Assembly (NCBI GenBank): GCA_020638855.1
Contig: JACKHT010000003.1
Span: 124,001-188,000 of the forward strand
Source: Planctomycetota bacterium
GTDB taxonomy: Bacteria; Planctomycetota; UBA1135; GCA-002686595
Reading direction: 5' to 3'
DNA length: 64,000 nt
Part shown: positions 1-7,858 of the stretch, piece by piece
Layout: each line of letters begins with the position of its first letter
How positions within the stretch are numbered: the stretch's first letter is position 1
Notes under the pieces: model-generated
What the model was told of the DNA's origin: nothing
Databases searched by the model: none
What the model saw: the letters and a program-made list of their open reading frames with translations, nothing else
Translations under genes and position numbers: made by a program

Positions 1-541
1 GCGCACGCTCGACGCGCAATTCCACAACCTCGCCGAGGAGCTTGGCAACGGTCAATTGCACCTCGCTTCCGGCCGGACCTCGCATGCGATCCGAGAATTC
101 GGACCAACTCAATCCAGCCGCCGGCACCCCTTCGACGGACACGATTTCGTCCCCGGGCTCCAACCCCGCCAAGCTGGCCGGGGACCCGGCCATGCTGAAG
201 AGCACGCGCTGCCGATCGTTCATCCGGCGCAAGACCACTCCGATCCCGGGGTAGTTGCCCGCCGTTTCTAGCTCCAGCTTGTTCGACTCCTCGGTGTTGT
301 AGTAGCGCGAATAAGGGTCCAGCGAGCGAGTCAACCCACGCAACGAGCGCGTAAGGATTTCCTCCGCATCGAGCCGTTTGACGTACGTTTGCGCGACGAA
401 ATTGCGAACCTGCTCGTACTGCGCCACATCGGGCTCGAGGCTTGCCCCCGCGAGCTCGCGGTACACCAGCGTGCCTAGGATCCCGGACGAGATCCCCATG
501 GCGTATGCCAGCCAGACCTGTCGGTACGATGTTTGCGACAT
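1..541 (-). CDS. S41-family C-terminal processing protease, N-terminal part (runs off left edge)
   Basis: Reading the minus strand from the ATG at 541 gives 180 codons before the window ends. Residues about 8-27 form one hydrophobic segment, so the protein is probably anchored with its body in the periplasm. SLDPYSRYY (73-81) is the helical motif typical of CtpA/Prc-type proteases, and residues about 95-175 look like a PDZ domain (YPGIGVVL, then SPASLAGLEPGDEIVSVEG). The family degrades proteins or trims C termini using a Ser-Lys dyad; that catalytic domain would lie beyond the left edge and cannot be checked. The gene starts 48 nt after the stop of the transketolase N-subunit gene on the same strand, so it may be the last gene of that unit. 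Confidence 0.88.
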   Translation of the reverse strand, partial: MSQTSYRQVWLAYAMGISSGILGTLVYRELAGASLEPDVAQYEQVRNFVAQTYVKRLDAEEILTRSLRGLTRSLDPYSRYYNTEESNKLELETAGNYPGIGVVLRRMNDRQRVLFSMAGSPASLAGLEPGDEIVSVEGVPAAGLSWSEFSDRMRGPAGSEVQLTVAKLLGEVVELRVERA

Positions 542-589
542 GGGTTCGTGCGAGGCCTAGCGGAAAAGGCGCGTGGGCGGGCCGACGAC

Positions 590-1414
590 TCAGCCGAGTT
601 CGGCCAAGGCGAGTTTCAATTGCTCATCGTTGGGGGCCACGCCGTGCCAGCTGGATTGGTTTTCCATGAACGATACACCTTTGCCAATGATGGTGTGGGC
701 GATGATCGCGCTAGGACGGTCGGTCACGTTGTGGGCTGTTTCCAACGCATCGTGGACCGCCAGGATGTCATGTCCGTTGACGTCCATGGCGTGCCAACCG
801 AAGGCTTCGTACTTGGCGCGCAAATCGCGGACGTCCATGACTTGGCGCATGACCCCGTCGATCTGGATGTTGTTGAAGTCCACGATGACGGTCAGGTTGC
901 CCAGGCGGTAGTGGGCAGCGCTGGTCGCAGCTTCCCAGATCTGTCCTTCTTGGCTTTCGCCGTCCGAAGAAATGCTGAAGATGCGGTTTTCGTAGCCAGC
1001 CAAACGAGCACCCAAGGCCATGCCCGTCGCTACCGAAAGACTGTTGCCAAGACTGCCCGTGGAAAAATCGATGCCCATGTCCGCGTTGCGGTGCGGGTGT
1101 CCCTGTAGACGCGATCCGAACTTACGGAAGGTCATCAACTCGTCGCGCGAGATCAGACCCTTGTAGGCCAACAACGCGTAGTATCCCGCACAGGTGTGCC
1201 CGTTGCCCAAGATCAACCGATCACGATCGGGATCGTGCAAAGTACTCGGATCGAGGTTGAAGTGCTCGAGGAAGAGCGTGGACATAAAATCGGCCATGCC
1301 CAGGGGTCCACCGGGGTGTCCGCAGGTGGCGGCGTTCACCATGCGCAGCACGTCCACGCGAACTTGGTGGGCGGCGGTTTCGATCGCTTGGATTTGTTTG
1401 TTGCTGAGGGTCAT
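590..1414 (-). CDS. transketolase, N-terminal subunit
   Basis: This 274-residue protein is the ThDP-diphosphate-binding half of a split transketolase, which moves two-carbon ketol units in the pentose phosphate pathway. GHPGGPLGM (32-40) and DGESQEGQIWEAA (151-163), followed by DFNN (179-182), match the family's substrate and ThDP-Mg binding loops. The usual GDGE is SDGE here. The ATG at 1414 is chosen because upstream codons in this frame run into the partner gene and lose all family similarity. The C-terminal subunit gene lies 14 nt upstream on the same strand, so the two are co-transcribed and should form a heteromeric enzyme. A single-chain transketolase is normally more than 600 residues, so 274 plus 327 is a normal split. 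Confidence 0.93.
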   Translation of the reverse strand: MTLSNKQIQAIETAAHQVRVDVLRMVNAATCGHPGGPLGMADFMSTLFLEHFNLDPSTLHDPDRDRLILGNGHTCAGYYALLAYKGLISRDELMTFRKFGSRLQGHPHRNADMGIDFSTGSLGNSLSVATGMALGARLAGYENRIFSISSDGESQEGQIWEAATSAAHYRLGNLTVIVDFNNIQIDGVMRQVMDVRDLRAKYEAFGWHAMDVNGHDILAVHDALETAHNVTDRPSAIIAHTIIGKGVSFMENQSSWHGVAPNDEQLKLALAELG

Positions 1415-1428
1415 CGATCGGTTCCCGG

Positions 1429-2412
1429 TTAGGCCTTGCGTAGGATGAGGGCTTGCGCCCGTTGGGCGATGGCAGGGGCGCTGATTCCGTAGTAAACCAG
1501 CAATTCGTCGGCGGTGCCGCTTTGCCCGAATGCATCGTCCATCCCGATCAAGTCCATGGGAACCGGGTGGTGGCGCACGACCGCCTGGGCTACGGCATCG
1601 CCAAGACCGCCGCGGATTTGGTGCTCCTCCACCGTAACGATCGCGCCGCATTGACGGGCGGACTCGGCCACCAAGGTGCTGTCGATCGGGTCGATGGTTG
1701 CGAAGTTGACCACCCGGGCCTGGATGCCTTGTTCGGCGAGCAGTTCGGCGGCCTCCAGGGTGGGGGCCACGCACACGCCGCAGGCTGCCAGGCATACGTC
1801 GCTGCCTTCGCGCAGGATCGAGCCCTTGCCGATCTCGAAGCGATAGTCTTCTGAGAAGATCACCGGCGTGGAAGCGCGCGAAAGACGCACGTAGAAAGGA
1901 CCCGGCGCAGCGGCCACAGCTCGCACGGCCTGGGCCGCCTCGACCCCATCCGCCGGCACGATGACGCGCATGTGGGGCAGCACGCGCATCAGCGCGATGT
2001 CCTCGAGCATCTGGTGGGATTTGCCGTCCTCGCCCACCGTCAAACCCGCGTGGGTGGCGCAGATCTTGACCGAAAGCTCGGGGACGCAAATGCTCTGGCG
2101 GATCTGCTCCCAGGGCTTGCCCGCCGCGAACATGGCAAACGAGCTAGCAAACACCGTGTAACCCATGGTGGCGATCCCGGCGGCGGTGCCCATCATGTTG
2201 GCTTCCGCCACCCCTTGGTTGAAGAAGCGCTCGGGGTAGGCCTTGGAGAAGGCCTTGGTCTTCGTGGATCCGGAAAGGTCGGCATCCAAGACCACCACAT
2301 CGGGTCGTTCGGCGCCCAATTCGAGGAGCGTGGCCCCGTAGGCGTCACGGGTGGCCATCTTGCGGATGTCGCCCCCGTTCACGAGGGGGGCCAGGGTTTG
2401 CGTGGAGGGCAT
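1429..2412 (-). CDS. transketolase, C-terminal subunit
   Basis: This 327-residue protein carries the pyrimidine-binding and C-terminal transketolase domains. VVVLDADLSGST (40-51) and GVAEANMMGTAAG (67-79) are diagnostic; E70 is the expected glutamate that activates the ThDP aminopyrimidine ring. The start is the ATG at 2412 because translation further upstream, to 2565, is unlike any transketolase. In the usual split arrangement the N-subunit gene comes first; here this C-subunit gene is transcribed first. The 218-bp gap to the divergent EF-hand gene must hold promoters for both directions. A DXS-like enzyme is less likely because the two-polypeptide split is typical of transketolase. Confidence 0.92.
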   Translation of the reverse strand: MPSTQTLAPLVNGGDIRKMATRDAYGATLLELGAERPDVVVLDADLSGSTKTKAFSKAYPERFFNQGVAEANMMGTAAGIATMGYTVFASSFAMFAAGKPWEQIRQSICVPELSVKICATHAGLTVGEDGKSHQMLEDIALMRVLPHMRVIVPADGVEAAQAVRAVAAAPGPFYVRLSRASTPVIFSEDYRFEIGKGSILREGSDVCLAACGVCVAPTLEAAELLAEQGIQARVVNFATIDPIDSTLVAESARQCGAIVTVEEHQIRGGLGDAVAQAVVRHHPVPMDLIGMDDAFGQSGTADELLVYYGISAPAIAQRAQALILRKA

Positions 2413-2540
2413 GGCGGGGGTCAAAAGGTGGGTTTGTACCGGTTTTGTGAATGCCCACTGAAGGACGGCGGTCGTTGGAAATCCGGACCCCAGTTTGCCT
2501 GATCTGGGACCCAAAGGCCCCACGGTTTGGGCCAAGAATC

Positions 2541-2546
2541 TATACT
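2541..2546 (+). promoter_or_regulatory. candidate -10 box for the EF-hand protein gene
   Basis: TATACT lies 85 nt before the ATG at 2631 and is the best sigma-70-like -10 hexamer in the divergent gap. I see no convincing -35 hexamer at 16-18 nt. Similar TA[CT][AG]CT boxes followed by GC-rich sequence precede several other genes in this window. Confidence 0.35.
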
Positions 2547-2630
2547 GCCCTCTAGTGGAAAGCATTGGGGCTTCCCGGCCGATAGCTTTCTGTGGTCCAC
2601 CTGGGCTAGGTCCACTTCGAAGGGGAACTT

Positions 2631-4286
2631 ATGAAACGACACCACTGCGCGGCTCTCGCGGCTTTCGCTTGTCTGTCCACCACGGCTTGGGCGCAGGTCC
2701 AGCGGACACCCCTTGAGGACCGCATTCAGGCCACCTTCCGGGCTACCGACCTCGACAAAAACGGCACCATCAGCCCCCAGGAGGCTGCCAAAGCCGGCAT
2801 CCCCGCGCGCTCCTTCGCGCTGCATGACAAGAACAAGGACCGTCACCTCGCCTCCGACGAATTCCAGGCCTACTACCAAAGCCTGATCCTGCAGAGCCGA
2901 GCAGAGCGCGCGCGCCGCGAAGCCGAAGCGGAAGCGAAGCGCAAGGCCGAAGCGGAAGCCAAGGCCAAAGCCGCCAAAGACCAGCCCGTCGCGAAAGGCG
3001 AGATCAAGGACCCGGTCAAGGACAAGGCTGGGGCGACCCCCAAACCCGGTGCCGACACGCCCACGCCCATTGCCCAAGGCCAGGGTGCTGACGCCCAGCC
3101 CAAGCCCGCCGAAGAAGTTGGACAACCCGAGCCGGCCAATCCCGATCAGGCAGCCCCCGTCGAGCCGGTGGCTTCCACCGGGGGGACCTTGCCGCCGCCC
3201 GCGAGTCCAGCAGGCCCCAAGGTTGAGCCTGCGACCGGCACCCCCGAAACCCAGCCGAAGTCCGATGCGGAATTGGTCCAGGCGGAACAACGCGCCCGTA
3301 CCTACATCCAACGGCTCTTGTCGAAGGGACAGATTTCGGCCCAGGATGCTGGCGAAATCCACCAAGCACTCAACGCGGGGGTTTCCGTTCCCTCAGGCCC
3401 CCAGGGTTTGACGGAGTGGCGTACGGCCCTCAACCACACCAAGGAACGGGTGACCGGCTTGGTGCGTTCGGGCGCCCTAACGGCCCTGGAGGGCCGAGAG
3501 ATCTACGACATCTTCGAGGAGCGTGCGCGCCGGGCGGTCAAGCTCAGCTTGGCGGCCAACGACAAGCCTGTCGAGGGTTCGGATCCGCAAGCGGCCAAGG
3601 CGGAGTCCGGTCGCAAGATCGCGGATCAAGCGGGCGAGGGGGTCAAGCCGGCGCCCGAGGTTCTTCCGGCCGACAAGGGAACGGGGTTGAAGCGCATCCC
3701 GGCGAAGCCCCAGGGACCCGCCCAACCCGGCAAGGAGGTGGCTGACAACCCCGCCAAGCCAGCCCCCGGCCCAACGGCTGAGGAAGAGGCTGCTCGGGCC
3801 AAACTCGCGCACGATTCGGAGCGCATCCAAAATGCCCGCGAGTTGATCCGCACGCAGGAGGCGCGCGAAAGGCTCGCCCAGCAAGAGCGGGACCAGCAAG
3901 CCGAAGCCGCCCGCAAGCAAGCCATCCTGGACCGGGAAGCGGCCAAGCGCGGTGAAACGGTGGACAAAGCCAAGGAACGGGCCAAGGGCGATTCCGTGGT
4001 CCCCGTAGGCAAGCCCTCGTCCGACCAACCCGGGTCTGGGCTGGGTCCGGCGCCTGGCGCTCGCCCCGCTCCTGCCGCCAAGGACAAGCCGGTTCCCGAT
4101 AAGCCCGCGCTTGAGAAACCCACGGCTGATAAGCCCGTGACCGAAAAACCTGCGGCCGAGAAACCTGCGGCCGGGAAACCCGCCCCCGCGAAGCCGGCGG
4201 ATGGGCCTTCTGCCAAACCCGGCAAGCCCGTGGGCGATCAAAGCAAGCCAGCTCCCCAGGCCAAGCGTCCCAGCGTCAAAGGCTAA
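2631..4286 (+). CDS. secreted EF-hand protein with long Lys/Ala/Pro-rich region
   Basis: This 551-residue protein begins with a signal peptide (about 1-21, ending AWA). It then has two canonical EF-hand calcium loops: DLDKNGTISPQE (40-51) and DKNKDRHLASDE (66-77), each with acidic or Asn ligands at positions 1, 3, 5 and 12. Residues about 85-180 are a charged K/A/E coil and a Pro-rich stretch. A more ordered segment (about 215-300) contains two similar helical units (RLLSKGQISAQDAGEI and VRSGALTALEGREIYDI). The tail is made of repeated xKP units (DKP, EKP, GKP). EF-hand pairs of this kind suggest calcium-dependent folding or wall/matrix association. GGGGA lies just before the ATG. Function unknown; probably extracytoplasmic. 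Confidence 0.8.
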   Translation: MKRHHCAALAAFACLSTTAWAQVQRTPLEDRIQATFRATDLDKNGTISPQEAAKAGIPARSFALHDKNKDRHLASDEFQAYYQSLILQSRAERARREAEAEAKRKAEAEAKAKAAKDQPVAKGEIKDPVKDKAGATPKPGADTPTPIAQGQGADAQPKPAEEVGQPEPANPDQAAPVEPVASTGGTLPPPASPAGPKVEPATGTPETQPKSDAELVQAEQRARTYIQRLLSKGQISAQDAGEIHQALNAGVSVPSGPQGLTEWRTALNHTKERVTGLVRSGALTALEGREIYDIFEERARRAVKLSLAANDKPVEGSDPQAAKAESGRKIADQAGEGVKPAPEVLPADKGTGLKRIPAKPQGPAQPGKEVADNPAKPAPGPTAEEEAARAKLAHDSERIQNARELIRTQEARERLAQQERDQQAEAARKQAILDREAAKRGETVDKAKERAKGDSVVPVGKPSSDQPGSGLGPAPGARPAPAAKDKPVPDKPALEKPTADKPVTEKPAAEKPAAGKPAPAKPADGPSAKPGKPVGDQSKPAPQAKRPSVKG

Positions 4287-4319
4287 GCAACGCGGGTTGC
4301 GGGCCGTTTTTGCGCCCGC
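4287..4319. terminator. possible weak terminator between convergent genes
   Basis: Just after the EF-hand stop codon, GCAAC/GTTGC (4287-4291/4296-4300) forms a hairpin followed after six bases by five T. An alternative hairpin pairs GCGGGC (4299-4304) with GCCCGC (4314-4319), with the T tract in its loop. Neither is a classical terminator. Confidence 0.3.
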
Positions 4320-4433
4320 CCAATCTTTGCCCGCTCCGTCGTCTCCGAGTTCGCTTGGACCGCTGCTCCCGCCTGCATTCAGCGTCTCGGTGCGGGGTGG
4401 CCACCCCTTGCAGCGAACCGACCTGGAGCCGGG

Positions 4434-5003
4434 CTAGCTCCGTAGGTTTTGGATCAACCCCAAGAACTCGCTGCGCGTAGAAGGGTCGTTGCGGAATCCG
4501 CCGAGTAGGCAAGAGGTCATGGTGGTGGAGTTTTGCTTTTGGACGCCCCGCATCATCATGCAGAAGTGCGCTGCGTCCACCACAACCCCGACCCCCAGCG
4601 GTTGGATGATCTCTTGAACTGCATTGGCGATTTCTTGGGTCATGCGTTCCTGGACCTGCAAGCGTCGTGCAAACACATCGGTGATGCGCGCAAGTTTGGA
4701 TAGCCCCAAGATCTTGTCGCGCGGGATGTAGCCGATGTGCACGCGGCCATAGAACGGCAGCATGTGGTGCTCGCACAGCGAATAGAATTCGATATCGCGT
4801 ACGAGAATCATTTCGGAGCACTGCTCCTCAAAGACACCGGTGCCTACGGCGTCTTGAACGGTCATGTTCATTCCGCTCGTGAGTTCGTCGTACGCTTTGA
4901 TCACGCGCTTGGGAGTGCGCGCCAATCCTTCGCGGTCGGGATCTTCCCCAAGGTGTTCGAGAAGGCTTCGAATGAGCGATTCAGCTTGTTCCTTGTTCTT
5001 CAA
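4434..5003 (-). CDS. folE: GTP cyclohydrolase I
   Basis: This enzyme converts GTP to 7,8-dihydroneopterin triphosphate, the entry step for folate, biopterin and queuosine-type pterins. The 189-residue protein has the zinc ligands of the family: C77 and H80 in SLCEHHMLPF and C148 in AAHFCMMMRGV. Length and full-length similarity are normal. The start codon is TTG (5003-5001), which overlaps the TGA stop of the upstream pterin-synthase gene, with GGAG just ahead inside that gene; translational coupling is likely. The TTG is forced because no ATG or GTG fits the conserved N terminus. Confidence 0.96.
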   Translation of the reverse strand: MKNKEQAESLIRSLLEHLGEDPDREGLARTPKRVIKAYDELTSGMNMTVQDAVGTGVFEEQCSEMILVRDIEFYSLCEHHMLPFYGRVHIGYIPRDKILGLSKLARITDVFARRLQVQERMTQEIANAVQEIIQPLGVGVVVDAAHFCMMMRGVQKQNSTTMTSCLLGGFRNDPSTRSEFLGLIQNLRS

Positions 5004-5428
5004 CGGAGATCTCCAAAGTAGTCGACGAAGTTGTCACGGCTTTCCACCACTCGAACACGGAAGAGCCGCGCGGAGCCCAGTCGTTCGCGCTGCGCATGCA
5101 CGCGTTGCCAAAACACGATGGCCAGATTCTCCGCGGTCGGGAGGATGCCCTTGAGGAATGGAACGGTTTCGTTGAGGTGCTGGTGATCCACGTGATCCCA
5201 GATTTCTTCACGCATGATCCGCATCAATTCGGTCAGGTTCATCACCATGCCGGTCACCGGATCCACAGGCCCGGTAACGGTGACCTCCACTCGATAGTTG
5301 TGTCCATGGACTGTATTGCAGGGCCCGTACAGGGCCTTGTTCTCGGCGTCGCTCAACTGCGGCGCGTGCAATCGGTGAGCAGCGGAGAATTCTTCAGCGT
5401 GCGTGATGCGGACCTCGGGTCTTGCCAT
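5000..5428 (-). CDS. 6-pyruvoyl-tetrahydropterin / 6-carboxytetrahydropterin synthase family
   Basis: This 142-residue protein acts on the dihydroneopterin triphosphate made by FolE. The zinc ligands are H18, H41 and H43 (CNTVHGHNY), the catalytic cysteine is C37, and DHQHLN (81-86), PTAENLA and VVES supply the remaining active-site residues. The start is the ATG at 5428; upstream codons to 5488 are not family-like. The gene is first in a two-gene unit with folE. Sequence alone does not separate the QueD-type (queuosine) from the biopterin-type enzyme. No other queuosine genes are nearby; the SDR at 6149-6871 on the same strand could in principle serve as a pterin reductase, but that is speculation. 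Confidence 0.9.
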   Translation of the reverse strand: MARPEVRITHAEEFSAAHRLHAPQLSDAENKALYGPCNTVHGHNYRVEVTVTGPVDPVTGMVMNLTELMRIMREEIWDHVDHQHLNETVPFLKGILPTAENLAIVFWQRVHAQRERLGSARLFRVRVVESRDNFVDYFGDLR

Positions 5429-5695
5429 GGGGGGACTACTATGCCTTGGAGATCCAGCGAGGCCAACTTCAGGGCTCAATCTGAGCAAAGGTCCTGCGGG
5501 TCTCGGTCGCAGGGCCCCTCAGCTCTCCTGTGTATTCGGCTGGCGAGGCCACTTGGATGCACGGAGCGCCGGACGGGATCCACCATCCCCAGATGACAGA
5601 TCGGCCAGGAAGACCCGAATCGAAAAAAGCCTCTTCGGAAGGGGCCGGGTATCGGCTTACGACCCTGATGGGCCTACAGAAGCAAGGAGGCTTCC

Positions 5696-6094
5696 ATGAC
5701 CACCCTGACCACCCAAACCCGATTTGACCTTGAGGCAGCCGACCGCCTGATCCCCCTGCTCGGGGGTATCGTGGCGGAAGTCTGGGAGAGGTCCCACGAT
5801 ATCCGCGTCCTGCGCAGTCGCCTCGCCCAGCTTTGCGGGCCTGAGGGGGACTTGCCCACCTGGCCTGAGGAGCGCGCCGAAGCGCTCGAATTGCGCGCAC
5901 GGCTTGCCACCCAGCTGCGCGAGCGGCGTTTGGCCCGCGAAGAGCTGGAAGTCCTGGGCTGCTACTTGGTCGAGACCGACGGGATCGTCCGGATCCCGGG
6001 GCCCAGCGGCACCCTCGAGGATGGCTTCCTGTGGGGGGTCGACGAGGAACACGTAGCGCCGATCGCTGCGGCAGACCTGTTACCTGGGGTGTAA
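5696..6094 (+). CDS. DUF2203 family protein
   Basis: This 132-residue acidic protein matches the small DUF2203 family. It has an N-terminal FDLEAADRLIPLL helix, a charged coiled segment rich in Arg and Glu (about 30-80), and the C-terminal signature GCYLVETDGIVRIPG (around 88-102) followed by DGFLWGVDEEH. The family has no established biochemical role. AGGAGG lies seven bases ahead of the ATG and is one of the few textbook ribosome-binding sites in the window. It is cytoplasmic, with no signal peptide. It stands alone: the gene before it is divergent and the gene after it is convergent. Confidence 0.8.
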   Translation: MTTLTTQTRFDLEAADRLIPLLGGIVAEVWERSHDIRVLRSRLAQLCGPEGDLPTWPEERAEALELRARLATQLRERRLAREELEVLGCYLVETDGIVRIPGPSGTLEDGFLWGVDEEHVAPIAAADLLPGV

Positions 6095-6148
6095 GCACCC
6101 CAGGCCGTGGAGACCGCTAGCGGGTCCACTTGGAAGCACGGGCTCGGC

Positions 6149-6871
6149 TCAGGCCGGGCCCGTGCTGTCTTGGACCGGACCGTAGACATCTAGGTCCGCT
6201 TGCTCTCCCGGCCCCCAATGGGCCTGCCAAACCACCTCGGCGATGTCGGCTGGTTTCTTCATGCTATTGCGGTCCCAAGTTCCATCCAACTTGTCAAATA
6301 TCTCGGTGTCGGTGGCTCCTGGGTAGATTGTGCTGACGCGAATGCCCTCGGGCCGCAGTTCCTCGCGCAGGGCATCGCTAAATCCCCGAAGGCCGTACTT
6401 TGTCGTGCAGTAGGCGGTGTTTTGGGGGAATCCTTGCCTGCCCGCGATGGAGCTGATGTTGATGATGTGGCCCGCTGAGCTCTCGCGCAAAGCGGGCAAG
6501 CAGGCCTGGGTTACCAGGAAGGGGGCGGTCAGATTGACGGCCAGGAAGCGGTTCCAAACCTCCAGGGTCGTGCGCTCGATAGGGGCCATGTCGAACAGGC
6601 CCGCGTTGTTGATCAGCACATCGAGCGAGCCCCCCAGGGCACGGAGAGCGGCCTGCGTGGCCCCGGGAACCGCTGCCGCGTCCTCGAGGTCCACGCAAAT
6701 CCCCACCAGCGGGGGGCCGGCTGGGTTCGACCAAGCCAGCGCCCTGGCCAAGGTTTCGGGATGTTTGGCGAGCACACAGACCCTGTGCCCTGCACTGGCG
6801 AACCGCTGGCTGATCGCCCGGCCTATGCCGCGGCTGCCCCCTGTGACGAGGACCGTACGTTGGGTGGACAT
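6149..6871 (-). CDS. short-chain dehydrogenase/reductase (SDR)
   Basis: This 240-residue protein is a classical SDR. It has the cofactor glycine motif TGGSRGIG (10-17), NNAG (88-91), a catalytic serine at 140/141 and the YxxxK pair Y154/K158. Substrate specificity cannot be read from sequence; the cofactor is probably NADP(H), given the Arg in the glycine loop. It is convergent with the DUF2203 gene, with 54 bp between the stop codons. Confidence 0.93.
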   Translation of the reverse strand: MSTQRTVLVTGGSRGIGRAISQRFASAGHRVCVLAKHPETLARALAWSNPAGPPLVGICVDLEDAAAVPGATQAALRALGGSLDVLINNAGLFDMAPIERTTLEVWNRFLAVNLTAPFLVTQACLPALRESSAGHIINISSIAGRQGFPQNTAYCTTKYGLRGFSDALREELRPEGIRVSTIYPGATDTEIFDKLDGTWDRNSMKKPADIAEVVWQAHWGPGEQADLDVYGPVQDSTGPA

Positions 6872-7003
6872 GCTTCCATGCTAGGGGGTTGGCCCTGCCC
6901 GACCAACCGGGACCCTATCTCGGAAGTGTGAAATTCGGGCGCAAAATGGGGCTCAGGGCAGGAGGCGGCCAGGAACTGGAGTGGGGCCAAGCGTCCGATC
7001 GGG

Positions 7004-7009
7004 TACGCT
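7004..7009 (+). promoter_or_regulatory. candidate -10 box for the zinc-ribbon membrane protein
   Basis: TACGCT within a GGGTACGCTCTGG context lies 38 nt before the proposed GTG start at 7047. A near-identical context, GGGTAACCTCTGG, precedes the M20 peptidase gene at about 61952, which suggests a shared promoter type. No clear -35 is seen. Confidence 0.3.
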
Positions 7010-7046
7010 CTGGAGCCCGAGTTTCCCTTTGCAGACGCCATCCGCT

Positions 7047-7514
7047 GTGAGCTACGACCCCCATCCGATTCGCTGGATCGACCTAGTTCTCCCTCACCCG
7101 GAGGACAAGAGCCGTTGGCTTACCCTCAAAGCGGATGGGCCCTTCGCCCTGCGCCACTGGTATTTCGCCCCGGGCACCAAGCAGGAAATCCGCCTGCACT
7201 TGGACGCACGGACCCCTGAGGGGGGGTTGACGGCCTGCCTGCACTGTGGACAGGCCCCGCTCTATACCCGCCGCAAGTCCCGCTGGGGCTTGGGCGCGCT
7301 TGCCTGCCTTCCGGGACTGGTCCTGGGGTACTTCCTACCGGTTCTGGGGGTCGTTTGGGTGGTGCTGGCCCTGGCGCTGACCTGGGCCTTGGGGACCGAA
7401 GAGATCGTTTGCTACCACTGCGGAACCCAGCATCGGGGTTTCCGCCAGGTTCCGGTCCATCCGGGCTTCCAGGCGGCCCATTCGCGGGCGTCGGGCACCT
7501 CCCAGCGGGCCTAG
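7047..7514 (+). CDS. small zinc-ribbon membrane protein of unknown function
   Basis: I do not recognise a named family. The 155-residue protein has an N-terminal soluble region (1-60), a CLHC knuckle (64-67), two hydrophobic segments (about 83-98 and 100-116), and a second knuckle, CYHC (122-125). The two CxxC pairs could close one zinc ribbon at the membrane surface, with the membrane hairpin as its loop. The GTG at 7047 is preferred because a promoter-like box sits just ahead of it; a GTG at 6981 would add 22 poorly coding residues. The gene is followed by a clear terminator, so it is monocistronic. Confidence 0.65.
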   Translation: MSYDPHPIRWIDLVLPHPEDKSRWLTLKADGPFALRHWYFAPGTKQEIRLHLDARTPEGGLTACLHCGQAPLYTRRKSRWGLGALACLPGLVLGYFLPVLGVVWVVLALALTWALGTEEIVCYHCGTQHRGFRQVPVHPGFQAAHSRASGTSQRA

Positions 7515-7537
7515 GGTCTACAGAGGGGGCCCACAGA

Positions 7538-7614
7538 GGGGGTCCACAGGGGTGTTTTTGGACCCCAATCTGCCCGGCCGGGGACCCGCCAGGCCCCAGG
7601 GCGGGCATTTTTTT
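7538..7614 (+). terminator. double hairpin and Rho-independent terminator after the zinc-ribbon gene
   Basis: GGGGTCCA (from about 7539) pairs with TGGACCCC (ending about 7565). Next, CCCGCC (7585-7590) pairs with GGCGGG (7600-7605), followed by A and seven T (7608-7614). The second hairpin with its T run is a classical intrinsic terminator. Confidence 0.8.
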
Positions 7615-7728
7615 CGCCTATTCCTAGGATTGCCCATGGATCCTAAGTCTCGTGTTTCCCAACATTTAGGGCTATGGGATGTTCAGAAATCGGGTTTGCG
7701 GGACAAGGAAACCGCACTCCCGCCGAAG

Positions 7729-7806
7729 GAACACCCGGAATCAATCACGAAGCGGCCAGCACCCCTGCTGGCCTGGGTGTTCGGTTTCTGATCCGCGCTG
7801 CGGATC
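7729..7806 (+). promoter_or_regulatory. structured leader of the porin gene
   Basis: Three perfect helices lie in the 5' region of the porin gene. GAACACCC (7729-7736) pairs with GGGTGTTC (7775-7782) and encloses GGCCAGCA (7754-7761) paired with TGCTGGCC (7766-7773) around a CCCC loop. GATCCGC (7790-7796) then pairs with GCGGATC (7800-7806). The porin ATG is 53 nt after the last helix. The nested arrangement suggests a folded 5' UTR, or a small RNA ending at the TTTCTG after 7782. It does not match any riboswitch class I can recall. Confidence 0.5.
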
Positions 7807-7858
7807 GACTGGCCCCCTAGAACCTCTGTCTCTCACCCCTCTCGGAGTGTCAAAACAA

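Noticed and set aside
1415..2089. Upstream extension of the transketolase N-subunit frame
   Set aside because: It overlaps the C-subunit gene in another frame and has Arg/Gly/Pro-rich sequence without similarity.
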